NCBI GenBank assembly: GCA_052139675.1
Contig: JBKQWE010000084.1
Location: 1 to 61,405 of the forward strand
DNA: 61,405 nt
Direction: 5' to 3'
From: JBEKCB01 sp052139675
GTDB lineage: Bacteria > Planctomycetota > Brocadiia > CAIUPP01
Under the pieces are notes generated by a model. That model was not told where the DNA came from and did not search any database. It saw only the letters and a program-made list of their open reading frames with translations. Shown one piece after another: positions 53,948 through 61,405 of this stretch. The stretch's first letter is position 1. Each line of letters begins with the position of its first letter. Both the position numbers and the translations under genes were made by a program.

Positions 53948-54862
53948 TCAGCGCTTCCTGCCGCGCTTCGGCGCAGCGGACCGTTTCGCCTTGGCCTTCG
54001 CGGCGGGCTTTGCGGAACGCGCGGAGCGGCCGGCGGCTTTCTGCGCGGTCTTGGGCGGCTGGCTGAGTCCGCCCATCAGGTCCAGGAAATCGGCCGACTT
54101 GAGCGTCATTTTCTCGGCGTGTTTTCGGTCCTTGGAAGGCCGCGTGGAGATCGTGAGCGTGTACGGCGCGGCCACCCGGAACGGAGTGATTTCGGGGATG
54201 CGCCGGACGGCGCGGCAAACGTGCTCGCGGATCACCGCCCGCGCTTCGTTCGGGTGCAGGTGGACGGCGACGGAGTTGAAAACGCCGTTCTGCTCCTTTG
54301 TCAGCCCGCTCGCGGAGCCGCGCTTGATGCCCCATTTCACCGGCGCGACCTCGATGTTCGGCACGAGCGACCGCGCCTCGTCGCAGGCGGCCTGGTCGCC
54401 GCTGACCATGACGACCGGCACGTTGTAGTAGCCCGCGATCAGCATCCAAAGCCCGAGTTCGCCGATGGACCGCCCGTTCAAGCTGTAGTCCTCGACGCCG
54501 AAGCTCATCGTGTGGCAGAGGTGGCCGCCGTCGGTGTTGGTCTTGGCGTGCTGACCGATGACGATGGAGGCGGCGAAGGTGCCGTCGCAGCCGAACGATG
54601 GCTGGCCGGGCGAATACGGCCGCCCGCCGAGCAGTTTCGCGCGCGGGTGCAGCAGCGTCCGTTTGATCGCGCTCGGACCATGCCCGTCGGCGACGAGGAC
54701 TTCCGTCGCGCCCGCTTCGAGCGCCCCTTCAACCGCCGCGCTGACCTCCAGCGAGACCAGGTCGCGCGCCTCCTCGTAGTACTTCGAGTTCGAGTAAATG
54801 TACTCGTGCGCGCACATGACGCCCGCGCAGCCTTCCATGTCCGTCATAATGTGGATCTTCAT
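53948..54862 (-). CDS. M55 family D-aminopeptidase (DppA-like) with basic tail
   Basis: 304 residues from ATG 54862, set by GGAGG ~10 nt upstream (an ATG 3 codons earlier is too close to it). Metal ligands of the DppA family are in IMTDMEGCAGV (D and E), VADGHGPSAIKR, VIGQHAKTNTDGGHLCH, SLNGRSIGELGLWM. By family these are zinc D-aminopeptidases that act on D-Ala-D-Ala or similar dipeptides. The last ~45 residues are Lys/Ala/Arg-rich (KPAAKAKAKRSAAPKRGRKR), a tail not expected in the family. Confidence 0.88.
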   Translation of the reverse strand: MKIHIMTDMEGCAGVMCAHEYIYSNSKYYEEARDLVSLEVSAAVEGALEAGATEVLVADGHGPSAIKRTLLHPRAKLLGGRPYSPGQPSFGCDGTFAASIVIGQHAKTNTDGGHLCHTMSFGVEDYSLNGRSIGELGLWMLIAGYYNVPVVMVSGDQAACDEARSLVPNIEVAPVKWGIKRGSASGLTKEQNGVFNSVAVHLHPNEARAVIREHVCRAVRRIPEITPFRVAAPYTLTISTRPSKDRKHAEKMTLKSADFLDLMGGLSQPPKTAQKAAGRSARSAKPAAKAKAKRSAAPKRGRKR

Positions 54863-54954
54863 TTCCGTCATTCCTCCAGAAGAAAGGGCTCCGCCCTGTC
54901 CGGCAAAGATCGGGATTTGGCCCCTGGCTGATGATAACCGAGTTTCGGTCACTG

Positions 54955-54982
54955 TTCAAGAGGCGGGTCGTGCGGGTAAAAT
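54955..54982 (+). promoter_or_regulatory. Candidate promoter for nadC
   Basis: -35 TTCAAG (54955-54960), 16-bp spacer, -10 TAAAAT (54977-54982). A weak -35 but good -10; leader about 50 nt. Confidence 0.45.
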
Positions 54983-55040
54983 ACGGAGAGGAAAATATCG
55001 AACGCCGAAGCCCGGTCCTCAGCGAGGTGGCCCATTGTCC

Positions 55041-55952
55041 ATGACACTTCCGCGCGATGAAATTCGGGAAGCCGTCAGGCGCGCGCTGGCGGAGGATCTC
55101 GGCCCCGGCGACGTGACGAGCGAGGCGCTCATTCCGCGTGCGGCGCGCGGGCGCGCGTTCATCGTCTGCCGCGCGCCCGGCATCGTGGCGGGATTGGCCG
55201 CCGCCAAAGAGGTCTTCCGGCAGCTCCGCCCGAGCGCGTCCTTCAAGCCGCTGACCGCCGACGGCCGGCGCGTGCGCCGCGGCGAGAAGGTCGCGGAGAT
55301 CGCCGGCCCGGTCCGCACGCTGCTGGCGGGAGAGCGGACGGCGCTCAATTTCATCCAGCGGCTCAGCGGCATCGCCACGCTGACCCGCCGCTGCGTCGAG
55401 GCGGTCGCGGGCCGCGACGTGAAGATCCTCGACACGCGCAAAACCACGCCCGGCCTCCGCGCGCTGGAAAAATACGCCGTCCGCGCGGGCGGCGGAACCA
55501 ATCACCGCATGGGGCTGTACGACCAGGTGCTGATCAAGGACAATCACCTGAACGCGCTGCTCGCCGAGGCGCGCGGCGACAGGCCCGGCGCGATCCGGCG
55601 GGCCGTGCTGCGCGCGCGCGAACGCGCCGGGAAGAATACGCTCATCGAGGTCGAGGCCGAGTCGCTGCCGATGGTCGAGGCCGCCATCGCCGCCGGCGCC
55701 GACATCATCATGCTCGACAACATGACGCCGGCCCGTATGCGCGAGGCCGCTCGGCGCGTCCGCGCGCATCGAAAGAAGTTCGGCGCCCGCCGCCCGATCA
55801 CCGAGGCGAGCGGCGGCGTGACGCCGGACCGTCTCGCGCGCATTGCCGCGACCGGCGTGGACACGATTTCGCTCGGCATGCTGACGCACTCCGCGCCCGC
55901 GGCGGACTTCGCGATGGACCTCGCCGCGGCGGAGAACGGATGGACGCCATGA
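55041..55952 (+). CDS. nadC: Nicotinate-nucleotide pyrophosphorylase (quinolinate phosphoribosyltransferase)
   Basis: 303 residues. It makes nicotinate mononucleotide from quinolinate and PRPP for NAD. Signatures: LAEDLGPGDVTSEALIP, GERTALNFIQRLSGIATLTR, ILDTRKTTPGLRALEKYAV, GGGTNHRMGLYDQVLIKDNH and ADIIMLDNMTP. ATG 55041 is preceded by GAGGTGG. The last bases overlap the activase gene by 13 bp, so the two are coupled. No nadA/nadB adjacent. Confidence 0.96.
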   Translation: MTLPRDEIREAVRRALAEDLGPGDVTSEALIPRAARGRAFIVCRAPGIVAGLAAAKEVFRQLRPSASFKPLTADGRRVRRGEKVAEIAGPVRTLLAGERTALNFIQRLSGIATLTRRCVEAVAGRDVKILDTRKTTPGLRALEKYAVRAGGGTNHRMGLYDQVLIKDNHLNALLAEARGDRPGAIRRAVLRARERAGKNTLIEVEAESLPMVEAAIAAGADIIMLDNMTPARMREAARRVRAHRKKFGARRPITEASGGVTPDRLARIAATGVDTISLGMLTHSAPAADFAMDLAAAENGWTP

Positions 55953-56755
55953 CGACTTCAGGCGTGGACGTCGGCAGCGTGGCGGCGAAGGCGGTGGTCA
56001 TGGCCGGCGGCAAAGTGGCCGGGCGCGGCATGGCGCCGACCGGGGCGGACCCGGCGCTCGCCGCGGAGACGGCGTGGGCGAAAGCGCTCGAGGCGGCCGG
56101 CGCGGACCGCGCGTCCGTTTCCCGCCTGGTCATCACCGGCTACGGCCGGCGGGCGACGCGGCTTGCCGGCGACGTGGTGACGGAAATCTCCGCGGCGGCG
56201 CGCGGCGCGTTCTGGCTCGGCGCGCCCTGGGGCCGCGCTCGAATCGTCGCCGACCTCGGCGGCCAGGACACGAAGGTAATCGTGCTGGACGCGGAGGGCA
56301 ACGTGGCCGATTTCGCGATGAACGACAAGTGCGCGGCGGGCACCGGGCGGTTCCTCACGCTCATGGCCGCCTGCCTGGAACTGGACCTCGCGGAGATGGG
56401 CCGCCTGTCGCTCCGGTCGCGCGCGCCCGTGCCGCTGAACTCGACTTGCGCGGTGTTCGCCGAAAGCGAGGTCATCTCGCTCATCGCGCAGGGCCGGAAG
56501 AAGGAGGACATCGTCGCGGGGTTGCACGCGGCGATCGCGTCGCGGATCGCCACGATGGTCCGGCAGATGGGCGGGCGCGAGCCGGCCGAGGGGCTGTTCT
56601 TCGCCGGTGGCGGAGCGCAGAACGCCGGGGTGCGCGCCGCTCTGGAGTCCGCGCTCGGCCAACCGGTCTACGTGCCGCCCGAGCCGCAGTTCGTCGTCGC
56701 CACCGGCGCGGCGCTGATCGCCGCCGGCCTGGGCGGACCGCCGCGCGTCACTTGA
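55940..56755 (+). CDS. 2-hydroxyacyl-CoA dehydratase activase (BadF/BcrA ATPase family)
   Basis: 271 residues. ASKHA-fold ATPase opening TTSGVDVGSVAAKAVVM, with RIVADLGGQDTKVIVLDAEG, and the two cysteines that bind the [4Fe-4S] cluster of the dimer, C131 in NDKCAAGTGRFL and C170 in NSTCAVFAESEV. FFAGGGAQNAGVRAAL is the C-terminal ATP-binding Gly-rich loop. Activases transfer electrons to anaerobic 2-hydroxyacyl-CoA or benzoyl-CoA reductase-type enzymes. No dehydratase subunits are in the window. It overlaps nadC and the end of the convergent gene. Confidence 0.9.
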   Translation: MDAMTTSGVDVGSVAAKAVVMAGGKVAGRGMAPTGADPALAAETAWAKALEAAGADRASVSRLVITGYGRRATRLAGDVVTEISAAARGAFWLGAPWGRARIVADLGGQDTKVIVLDAEGNVADFAMNDKCAAGTGRFLTLMAACLELDLAEMGRLSLRSRAPVPLNSTCAVFAESEVISLIAQGRKKEDIVAGLHAAIASRIATMVRQMGGREPAEGLFFAGGGAQNAGVRAALESALGQPVYVPPEPQFVVATGAALIAAGLGGPPRVT

Positions 56756-58841
56756 GCTGTTCCAGCCCGCTCTTCGCTTCCGCCACGGCGGGCGATTCCG
56801 GCCATTTCTCGATCACGCCCTGGAAGAACACCCGCGCCGCGTCTTTCTCGCCCATCGCCGCGCAAGCCCGGCCGGCGAGCACCTGGACTTCCGGGATGCA
56901 GTCCGGGTCGGTCGCGAATTTCAGCCAGGTCGCCGCATCGCGGCGGACTTCGCCGTACTTCTTGCGCAGCAACTGCGCCTTGAGCCGCAGCACGACCGGC
57001 GGTCCGTCGAGCCGCTTGGTCGGGAAGGCCCACAGCCATTCGTCGAGCCGCGCGAGCGCCGCGTCGCCGTCGCCCTCGCGGATCTGGGCCTCGGCCTGCT
57101 GCGCGAATCGCCCGTCGGCGATGGCCCGCGGCTCCTTCGGCAGGAAGGCCGGATCGGATTCGGCCGCGAGATAGATTTTGCGCGCCGCGTCCGCGTGGCC
57201 CTGGTCGCGCTCGATATCGCCGATTTGCAGCGCCGCCTTCCGCCGCCGGGTCGCGTCCGATTTCGGCAGGTCGTCCCGAAGCGCCGCCAGTTCCGCCTCG
57301 GCCTTCGCCGCGTCGCCGGCGTAGTAGAAATGCAGTTCCGCCAGCTTGAACCGGATGTCCGCGCGGAGCTCGATCTCCTGCCGGCCCAACTGGTCGAGCG
57401 CCAGCAGGTAGTACTTCTCCGCGGCCTGCCAGTTGCGCAGCGGCTCGGTGTAATACTCGGCCAGGTCCAGCGCCACGGAGTGGAGCTGCGCCTTGTTGAG
57501 GTCCGCGCGGCGCCGGTCCAGCTCGATACCGGCGTCGAAGACCCGCCGCGGCTCCTCAATCTCCTTCAGGAACGAGCGGAAGGCGAGCAACGGCTTCGTC
57601 GCCAGCTTGTCCACCGGATAATCCTGGACCCAGAACCAGAACTGCTGCCGCCGCGCGAAACTGAAATCCTGGTCCTGCCGGAGCGGCTCGACCGCGATGG
57701 TGAGCGTGAAGCTGTCCGAACTCTGGTCCGCGGCGTGGGTGGTGTGCGTGACCTGGTAGCGGCCCGGAAGCATGTAGACGTGGACCGGGTCGCGCTCGCG
57801 GCTGATCAGCCCGTCGCCGAACTCCCAGAACCACTGCGTCAACGCGGCGGCCTGCGCGCCGCTCTCCGAGGTGAACTGCACGGCCACCATGCGCGCGCTG
57901 CCGCACTCGAGGTACTGGAACTCCTCCATGCCGAACGCCGCGCAGACCGGCCGGGTAGAGTCGTCGGTCTCCAGCACCGGCACGGCGAACACCGACGGAA
58001 ACGCGGAAGGCGGGATGATTTGCCACGCGGAAGCGCCCGGCGGCGTCCACACGGCGGCCATCCGCCGGCCGCCGTCGAACGCGAGGCCGACGTAGCGGAA
58101 GGCGTGCCGGCCGGCGGCCAGGTTCCTCTGCCCGTTCTTCTCGCCGTGCCGCGACTCGTCAATGTTGTGCCCCTGGCCGGGCCACTCCGCCACGAGCTCG
58201 CCATCCACCAGCATGAACGAGCCGTCGTCGCTCATCGTCGCGAACTTGTAGACGCCCGCCTTCGGGCACTCCAGGAAGCCGTCGTAAACGCTGATGTACC
58301 TGGACTGCGGCCCGAACGGGTTGTAGGCGTCGAAGACCTGCTTCCAGAAATCCATGCCGTAGAGGCGCGCGCGGCCCAGGGATTCCTGGACGCCCGTCCA
58401 GGTGGCGCCGCTCATGCCTTGCGGCATTTCGAGCGTCTTGAGCATGAGCCCCATCTGCGGCGGCTTCTGCTCCACCGCGGGCGCAGCGGGATTGCCGAAG
58501 TAGACCGCGTAGGTCCCGCCGCCGTGGTCGCCTTGGGGCTCCGAGAAAACGATCAAGTGCTGGCCCGCCGGCGTCGAGCGGACGACGGCGAAGTCCACGG
58601 GTCGGCCCAGCGGAGCGACGACGCGGATGTCGGAGCCGTCCGGCCTGGCGCGGTCGCCCGCGAAGATCCACGCGCGGTAAGCGCCCGGCCCCTTGGCCGG
58701 AACTTTCAGCAGCGCGCGGTAGCGCCAGGCCGCATCCCACCATTCCGGCCGCACCACCTGCGCCTCGGCCGGACGGCCGCTGAGCGCCGCCGCGAGAAGC
58801 AAGGCGCAGAGGCTCAGCCAGTTCGCGCGATGCAGGGTCAT
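56748..58841 (-). CDS. Exported PA14-like/PKD/TPR multidomain protein
   Basis: 697 residues with a signal peptide (LSLCALLLAAALSGRPAEA). An N-terminal DUF2341-type segment (PEWWDAAWRYRALLKVPAKG, ~30-130) is followed by a PA14-like sugar-binding domain (~135-275: YDGFLECPKAGVYKFATMSD, DGSFMLVDGELVAEWPGQGH), a PKD-like domain (WFWEFGDGLISRERDPVHVY, ~340-400) and TPR-like helices (~430-697). It probably binds surface polysaccharide or assembles a surface complex. It is the last gene of an operon with a small exported beta-sandwich protein and a coiled-coil protein. Confidence 0.8.
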   Translation of the reverse strand: MTLHRANWLSLCALLLAAALSGRPAEAQVVRPEWWDAAWRYRALLKVPAKGPGAYRAWIFAGDRARPDGSDIRVVAPLGRPVDFAVVRSTPAGQHLIVFSEPQGDHGGGTYAVYFGNPAAPAVEQKPPQMGLMLKTLEMPQGMSGATWTGVQESLGRARLYGMDFWKQVFDAYNPFGPQSRYISVYDGFLECPKAGVYKFATMSDDGSFMLVDGELVAEWPGQGHNIDESRHGEKNGQRNLAAGRHAFRYVGLAFDGGRRMAAVWTPPGASAWQIIPPSAFPSVFAVPVLETDDSTRPVCAAFGMEEFQYLECGSARMVAVQFTSESGAQAAALTQWFWEFGDGLISRERDPVHVYMLPGRYQVTHTTHAADQSSDSFTLTIAVEPLRQDQDFSFARRQQFWFWVQDYPVDKLATKPLLAFRSFLKEIEEPRRVFDAGIELDRRRADLNKAQLHSVALDLAEYYTEPLRNWQAAEKYYLLALDQLGRQEIELRADIRFKLAELHFYYAGDAAKAEAELAALRDDLPKSDATRRRKAALQIGDIERDQGHADAARKIYLAAESDPAFLPKEPRAIADGRFAQQAEAQIREGDGDAALARLDEWLWAFPTKRLDGPPVVLRLKAQLLRKKYGEVRRDAATWLKFATDPDCIPEVQVLAGRACAAMGEKDAARVFFQGVIEKWPESPAVAEAKSGLEQLK

Positions 58842-58853
58842 TCGCTCCGCTGC

Positions 58854-59798
58854 CTACTTGTCGAAAACGGGGAACTCGTCGTCCTTCAGCGGCTTCGCGG
58901 GCTTCTCAGGCGCCTTCGGCGCGGCCGGCTGCTGCGGCGGCGGCTGGATTTCCTCGCGGCCGACGATCTCGATGCGCACGTTGTCGAACTCGTAAATCCC
59001 GACCGGCCAGAACGCGTACAGCTCCACGCGCAGCCACTCCGGCTGCTTCGGTTTGCCCTCGACGGTGGACTTGGAAAGCGCCGGGTGGAAAACGGTGGCG
59101 AAGCGCCGCCACTCGCCGTCGGAGTTGTGGAGCGTGCACTCGACGCGGTAGATGCTGCGCTCGAGGACCTGCTCGCCGGATTCCGTCATCGTCGGCCGGC
59201 CGAAGAAGCCCTTGATGAAGACCATCGGCTCGCCGCCGCAGGTGTTGCGCGCGTCCACGCTCAGCCGGTAGACGGCGCCGGGCTCGACGCGGATCAATTC
59301 GCACCGGTAATGGATGCCGTGGTTGCCGCCCACGGTATCGTAATAGGGCGCTTTCGTCGGCTGCCGGGCGGGCGGATTCGGGATCGGGTCTTCCGCCGCG
59401 GCCTGCGCGTCGCCGGCGGATTGTTTGGCGGCCTGCGCGGCGAGGGCCAGGACCTTCTCGTTCCAGGCCACCCATTGGTCGTCCTGCAGGTTCGTGTCAA
59501 TGCGGATGCAGCGCTTGCCGTCGGTGCCGCCCGGGACCCAGAACGTGCCGAGCTTGTCGCACGGGTCCCAGCCGGCCGGCCACCAGCGCCCGTCCTCGAA
59601 GCTGCCGTTCCTGACCAGGTTCCCGCTCAGCGCCTTCATCTGCATCGCGCTGAAGGAATCCCGGTTGAGGTACTTCACTCCGTCCGGCGCCGGCGGCAAT
59701 GCGTCGCGGTCCTTCGTCGCGTCGGCCGGGTCCGCGCCCGCGGCCGCGGCGAACCCGCCGAGGAGAATCAGCGCCGCGATTCCAGCCCCGATCTTCAT
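58854..59798 (-). CDS. Exported carbohydrate-binding-like protein
   Basis: 314 residues, signal peptide (IGAGIAALILLGGFAAAAGA). Residues ~60-270 look like a CBM4/9-type jelly-roll (LVRNGSFEDGRWWPAGWDP, YRLSVDARNTCGGEPMVFIK, FDNVRIEIVG), but with an Ala-rich loop near 120-140. The C-terminus is Pro/Lys-rich (PQQPAAPKAPEKPAKPLKDD). Start overlaps the upstream gene stop by 4 bp (ATGA), and it is 12 bp before the next gene. Substrate unknown. Confidence 0.75.
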   Translation of the reverse strand: MKIGAGIAALILLGGFAAAAGADPADATKDRDALPPAPDGVKYLNRDSFSAMQMKALSGNLVRNGSFEDGRWWPAGWDPCDKLGTFWVPGGTDGKRCIRIDTNLQDDQWVAWNEKVLALAAQAAKQSAGDAQAAAEDPIPNPPARQPTKAPYYDTVGGNHGIHYRCELIRVEPGAVYRLSVDARNTCGGEPMVFIKGFFGRPTMTESGEQVLERSIYRVECTLHNSDGEWRRFATVFHPALSKSTVEGKPKQPEWLRVELYAFWPVGIYEFDNVRIEIVGREEIQPPPQQPAAPKAPEKPAKPLKDDEFPVFDK

Positions 59799-61405
59799 GG
59801 CCCGGTCCCCGCCTCGGAAAGCGCGCGGAAGTAGCCGCTGACCAGGTCGCGATATTCCGGCGGCACCCCTTCGTTCGCGCCGGCGGCGATCTCGTCGCGG
59901 ATTTCCTTCGGCAGCGAGGCCGAGTTGTCGCGCGTGAGCCGCTTCTGCCGCGAGACCACGTCCTTGAGTTCCGCCAGGTTCGAGAGCACGATGCGCGAGC
60001 TGCTGCCGGCGGTCGGGATGTCGCCCTGCTGGAGGCTCGTCTGGATCTGCTTCATCAGCTCGATGGTCTTCGGGAGTTCGCCGTGCGGGTAGTTGTATTT
60101 CCGCAGGCCGTAGTCGAGGCTCTGCGCCTTGTCAATCAACTGCTGCTGGAGCTGCGTGACGCGCTTGAGTTCCCCGCGCACCGTCGGCGGCATCGGCCCG
60201 CGAAGCCCTTCCTGGCCGAAGCCGCTCGCCTTGCCGCCGCCGGTCGAGCCGCTGGGCGACTCCGAGCTCGAGTCCTTGACCGAGCCGGCCTCGAAGGGGT
60301 CCAGCGTCAGCCGCGTCGGCGTGTTGCGGCCGCCCTTGCCGCTGGCGGTGTCCTGCACGTACTGGCCGCTGGATTTGCCGGTGCGGCCCTCGCCGCTGCG
60401 CCCGCCGATCTCCTGCGAATCGGGCAGCACGTTGCCCGTGACGCCCTTGGCGCTCATGTCGGCGATCGGCCCATCCGCCGCGCCCCAGCCGACGCCCTTG
60501 TCCATGTTGTCGAGCCAGTTGCTCGTCGCGTCGGCCGCGTCGTCGAGCAGGTCCTGCTCCTGCTCCAGCAGGTCGCCGATGAGGTCCTCGAGTTCCTTGG
60601 GCAGCTCCGCCAGCGGCACGTCGTAGTCCTGGACGGCGTCCTCCATCTTCCACGCGGTCCGGTCGGGAGACTCCGCGAGCCACTTCTCGATGTTCGTCTC
60701 CAGGCTCTTGGCGAGCTCCAGGCCGCTCTGCTCGAGCGGCACCGCCAGCTCGACCGCCTTCTGGTTCGCGGCGTCGGCGGCTTTCTGCACGTCGGTGTAG
60801 ATCTCGTTGAATTCCTGGGCCTGGGTCGCGAGCGAGAAATCCTGCGGCGGCAGCTTGCTCAGGTCGGTGGCGAGTTCCTGGAAATACTTCGCCCACTTGA
60901 GCTCGGAGTCGCCGACCTTCTTGAGGTTCTCCTCGTCGCCCTTCGAGAAATCATTGACCGGCGTGTCCTTGAGCTGCTTGGACATCTTGACGACGTCTTC
61001 CTGTTCCTTGATGAAGTCCTTGACCGCGGCGAGCATGCGCTCGGCGCGCTCCCGGTTCCCGTGGAGCACTTCCTCCTGGTCGGCCTGGCGCGTTTTCGGC
61101 GGCGCCGTCAAGCGCTCCCGGGCGAAGGCCTGCGGGTCGCTCAGCAGTTTTTCGAGCAGGTCCGCGATCTGCTGTTCGGTCGCGGCGGCGGTGTCGAGCG
61201 CCGGCAGCGCCTGCGCTTTTTCCCGGGCGCCGCGGACGGCTTCGAGTTCGTCCAGGGCGCGCACGACCTCGTGCGAGGCGATCGAGGAAAGGCCGTCGAG
61301 CAGGTCCACCGCCGCGTTCTCGGCGTTCTCGCGCACAGTCTGGACCGCGGTCGTGTAGATTTCCTCCTCGGCTTTGCGGAGCGGGCCGGCGCGGTCGGCC
61401 AGGCC
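59795..61405 (-). CDS. Long coiled-coil protein, 5'-truncated at the window edge
   Basis: The frame is open across the right edge (reading in from base 61405), so the protein is at least 536 residues and lacks its start. Almost all of it is charged heptad-like sequence (VVRALDELEAVRGAREKAQA, QEEVLHGNRERAERMLAAV) with an Asp/Glu-rich region (LPKELEDLIGDLLEQEQDLL) and a Gly/Ser-rich linker around residues 340-400 of the visible part (SESPSGSTGGGKASGFG). C-terminal helix ends QRLTRDNS-like. No family is recognised; such large coiled-coil proteins with exported partners are common in Planctomycetes-like genomes. First visible gene of a three-gene operon. Confidence 0.75.
   Translation of the reverse strand, partial: GLADRAGPLRKAEEEIYTTAVQTVRENAENAAVDLLDGLSSIASHEVVRALDELEAVRGAREKAQALPALDTAAATEQQIADLLEKLLSDPQAFARERLTAPPKTRQADQEEVLHGNRERAERMLAAVKDFIKEQEDVVKMSKQLKDTPVNDFSKGDEENLKKVGDSELKWAKYFQELATDLSKLPPQDFSLATQAQEFNEIYTDVQKAADAANQKAVELAVPLEQSGLELAKSLETNIEKWLAESPDRTAWKMEDAVQDYDVPLAELPKELEDLIGDLLEQEQDLLDDAADATSNWLDNMDKGVGWGAADGPIADMSAKGVTGNVLPDSQEIGGRSGEGRTGKSSGQYVQDTASGKGGRNTPTRLTLDPFEAGSVKDSSSESPSGSTGGGKASGFGQEGLRGPMPPTVRGELKRVTQLQQQLIDKAQSLDYGLRKYNYPHGELPKTIELMKQIQTSLQQGDIPTAGSSSRIVLSNLAELKDVVSRQKRLTRDNSASLPKEIRDEIAAGANEGVPPEYRDLVSGYFRALSEAGTGP

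Overview
This window is about 61 kb of high-GC bacterial chromosome with no rRNA, phage or plasmid backbone. No gene fixes the taxon. Free-living, PVC-superphylum or Hydrogenedentes/Planctomycetes-like bacteria are suggested by several things: apiosidase-like DUF4038 hydrolases, multiple URO-D-family paralogues, a TIGR03790 protein fused to a beta-propeller, M55 peptidase, DUF2341/PKD-like secreted proteins, and many palindromic repeats in coding and intergenic DNA. FprA flavoprotein, hemerythrin, a NifU-type scaffold and a 2-hydroxyacyl-CoA dehydratase activase fit an anaerobic or oxygen-sensitive life. Promoters read by eye are ordinary sigma-70 type (TTGACA-like, 16-19 bp, TATAAT-like).

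Layout. 1-7.4 kb: end of a URO-D-family gene, two DUF4038 glycoside hydrolases, an MBL-fold protein and a secreted protein of unknown family, all on the plus strand. 7.4-11.5 kb: a minus-strand operon (Gfo/Idh/MocA oxidoreductase, D-threonine-aldolase-like PLP protein, cyclase) facing a second cyclase gene across a pair of divergent promoters. 11.5-11.9 kb: a Val-Asp-Ala tRNA operon. 12-24 kb: housekeeping and metabolic genes (D-lyxose isomerase, hemerythrin, trpE-tsaB-UbiA operon, pgpA, ubiB-like, mdh, NifU-like, FprA). 24-33 kb: a HicBA pair, an error-prone type DNA polymerase III alpha, the pdhA-pdhB-pdhC operon interrupted by a GxxExxY cassette, then an RHH/MazF pair, an orphan HicB and dapB. 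33.8-35.4 kb: a cold-shock gene with a long structured leader, a small HTH/membrane gene pair and tRNA-Arg. 35.4-45.2 kb: CYTH phosphatase, GT39-type membrane glycosyltransferase, TrpB-like enzyme, FAD dehydrogenase, giant propeller/TIGR03790 protein. 45.3-53.1 kb: tRNA-Ser, GH20 hexosaminidase, GrpB and hydrolase, then a URO-D/acyltransferase/URO-D/Fe-S flavoprotein cluster. 53.1-61.4 kb: dioxygenase, M55 peptidase, nadC, activase, and a three-gene operon for large exported or coiled-coil proteins that runs off the right edge.

Most noteworthy signals. (1) On a manual read of the whole window the hexamer RTCGAY (ATCGAC/GTCGAT, GTCGAC, ATCGAT) is absent, except once in the anticodon loop of tRNA-Asp where it cannot change; Ile-Asp is written ATT-GAC. 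(2) At least three protein genes (a UbiA-family gene, the polymerase alpha gene and the E2 gene) carry in-frame palindromic or tandem repeats, one of them inside the UbiA active-site motif. (3) Two small genes (GxxExxY and a nucleotidyltransferase-like gene) are bracketed by inverted copies of short repeat families, like cassettes, one of them inside the pyruvate dehydrogenase operon.
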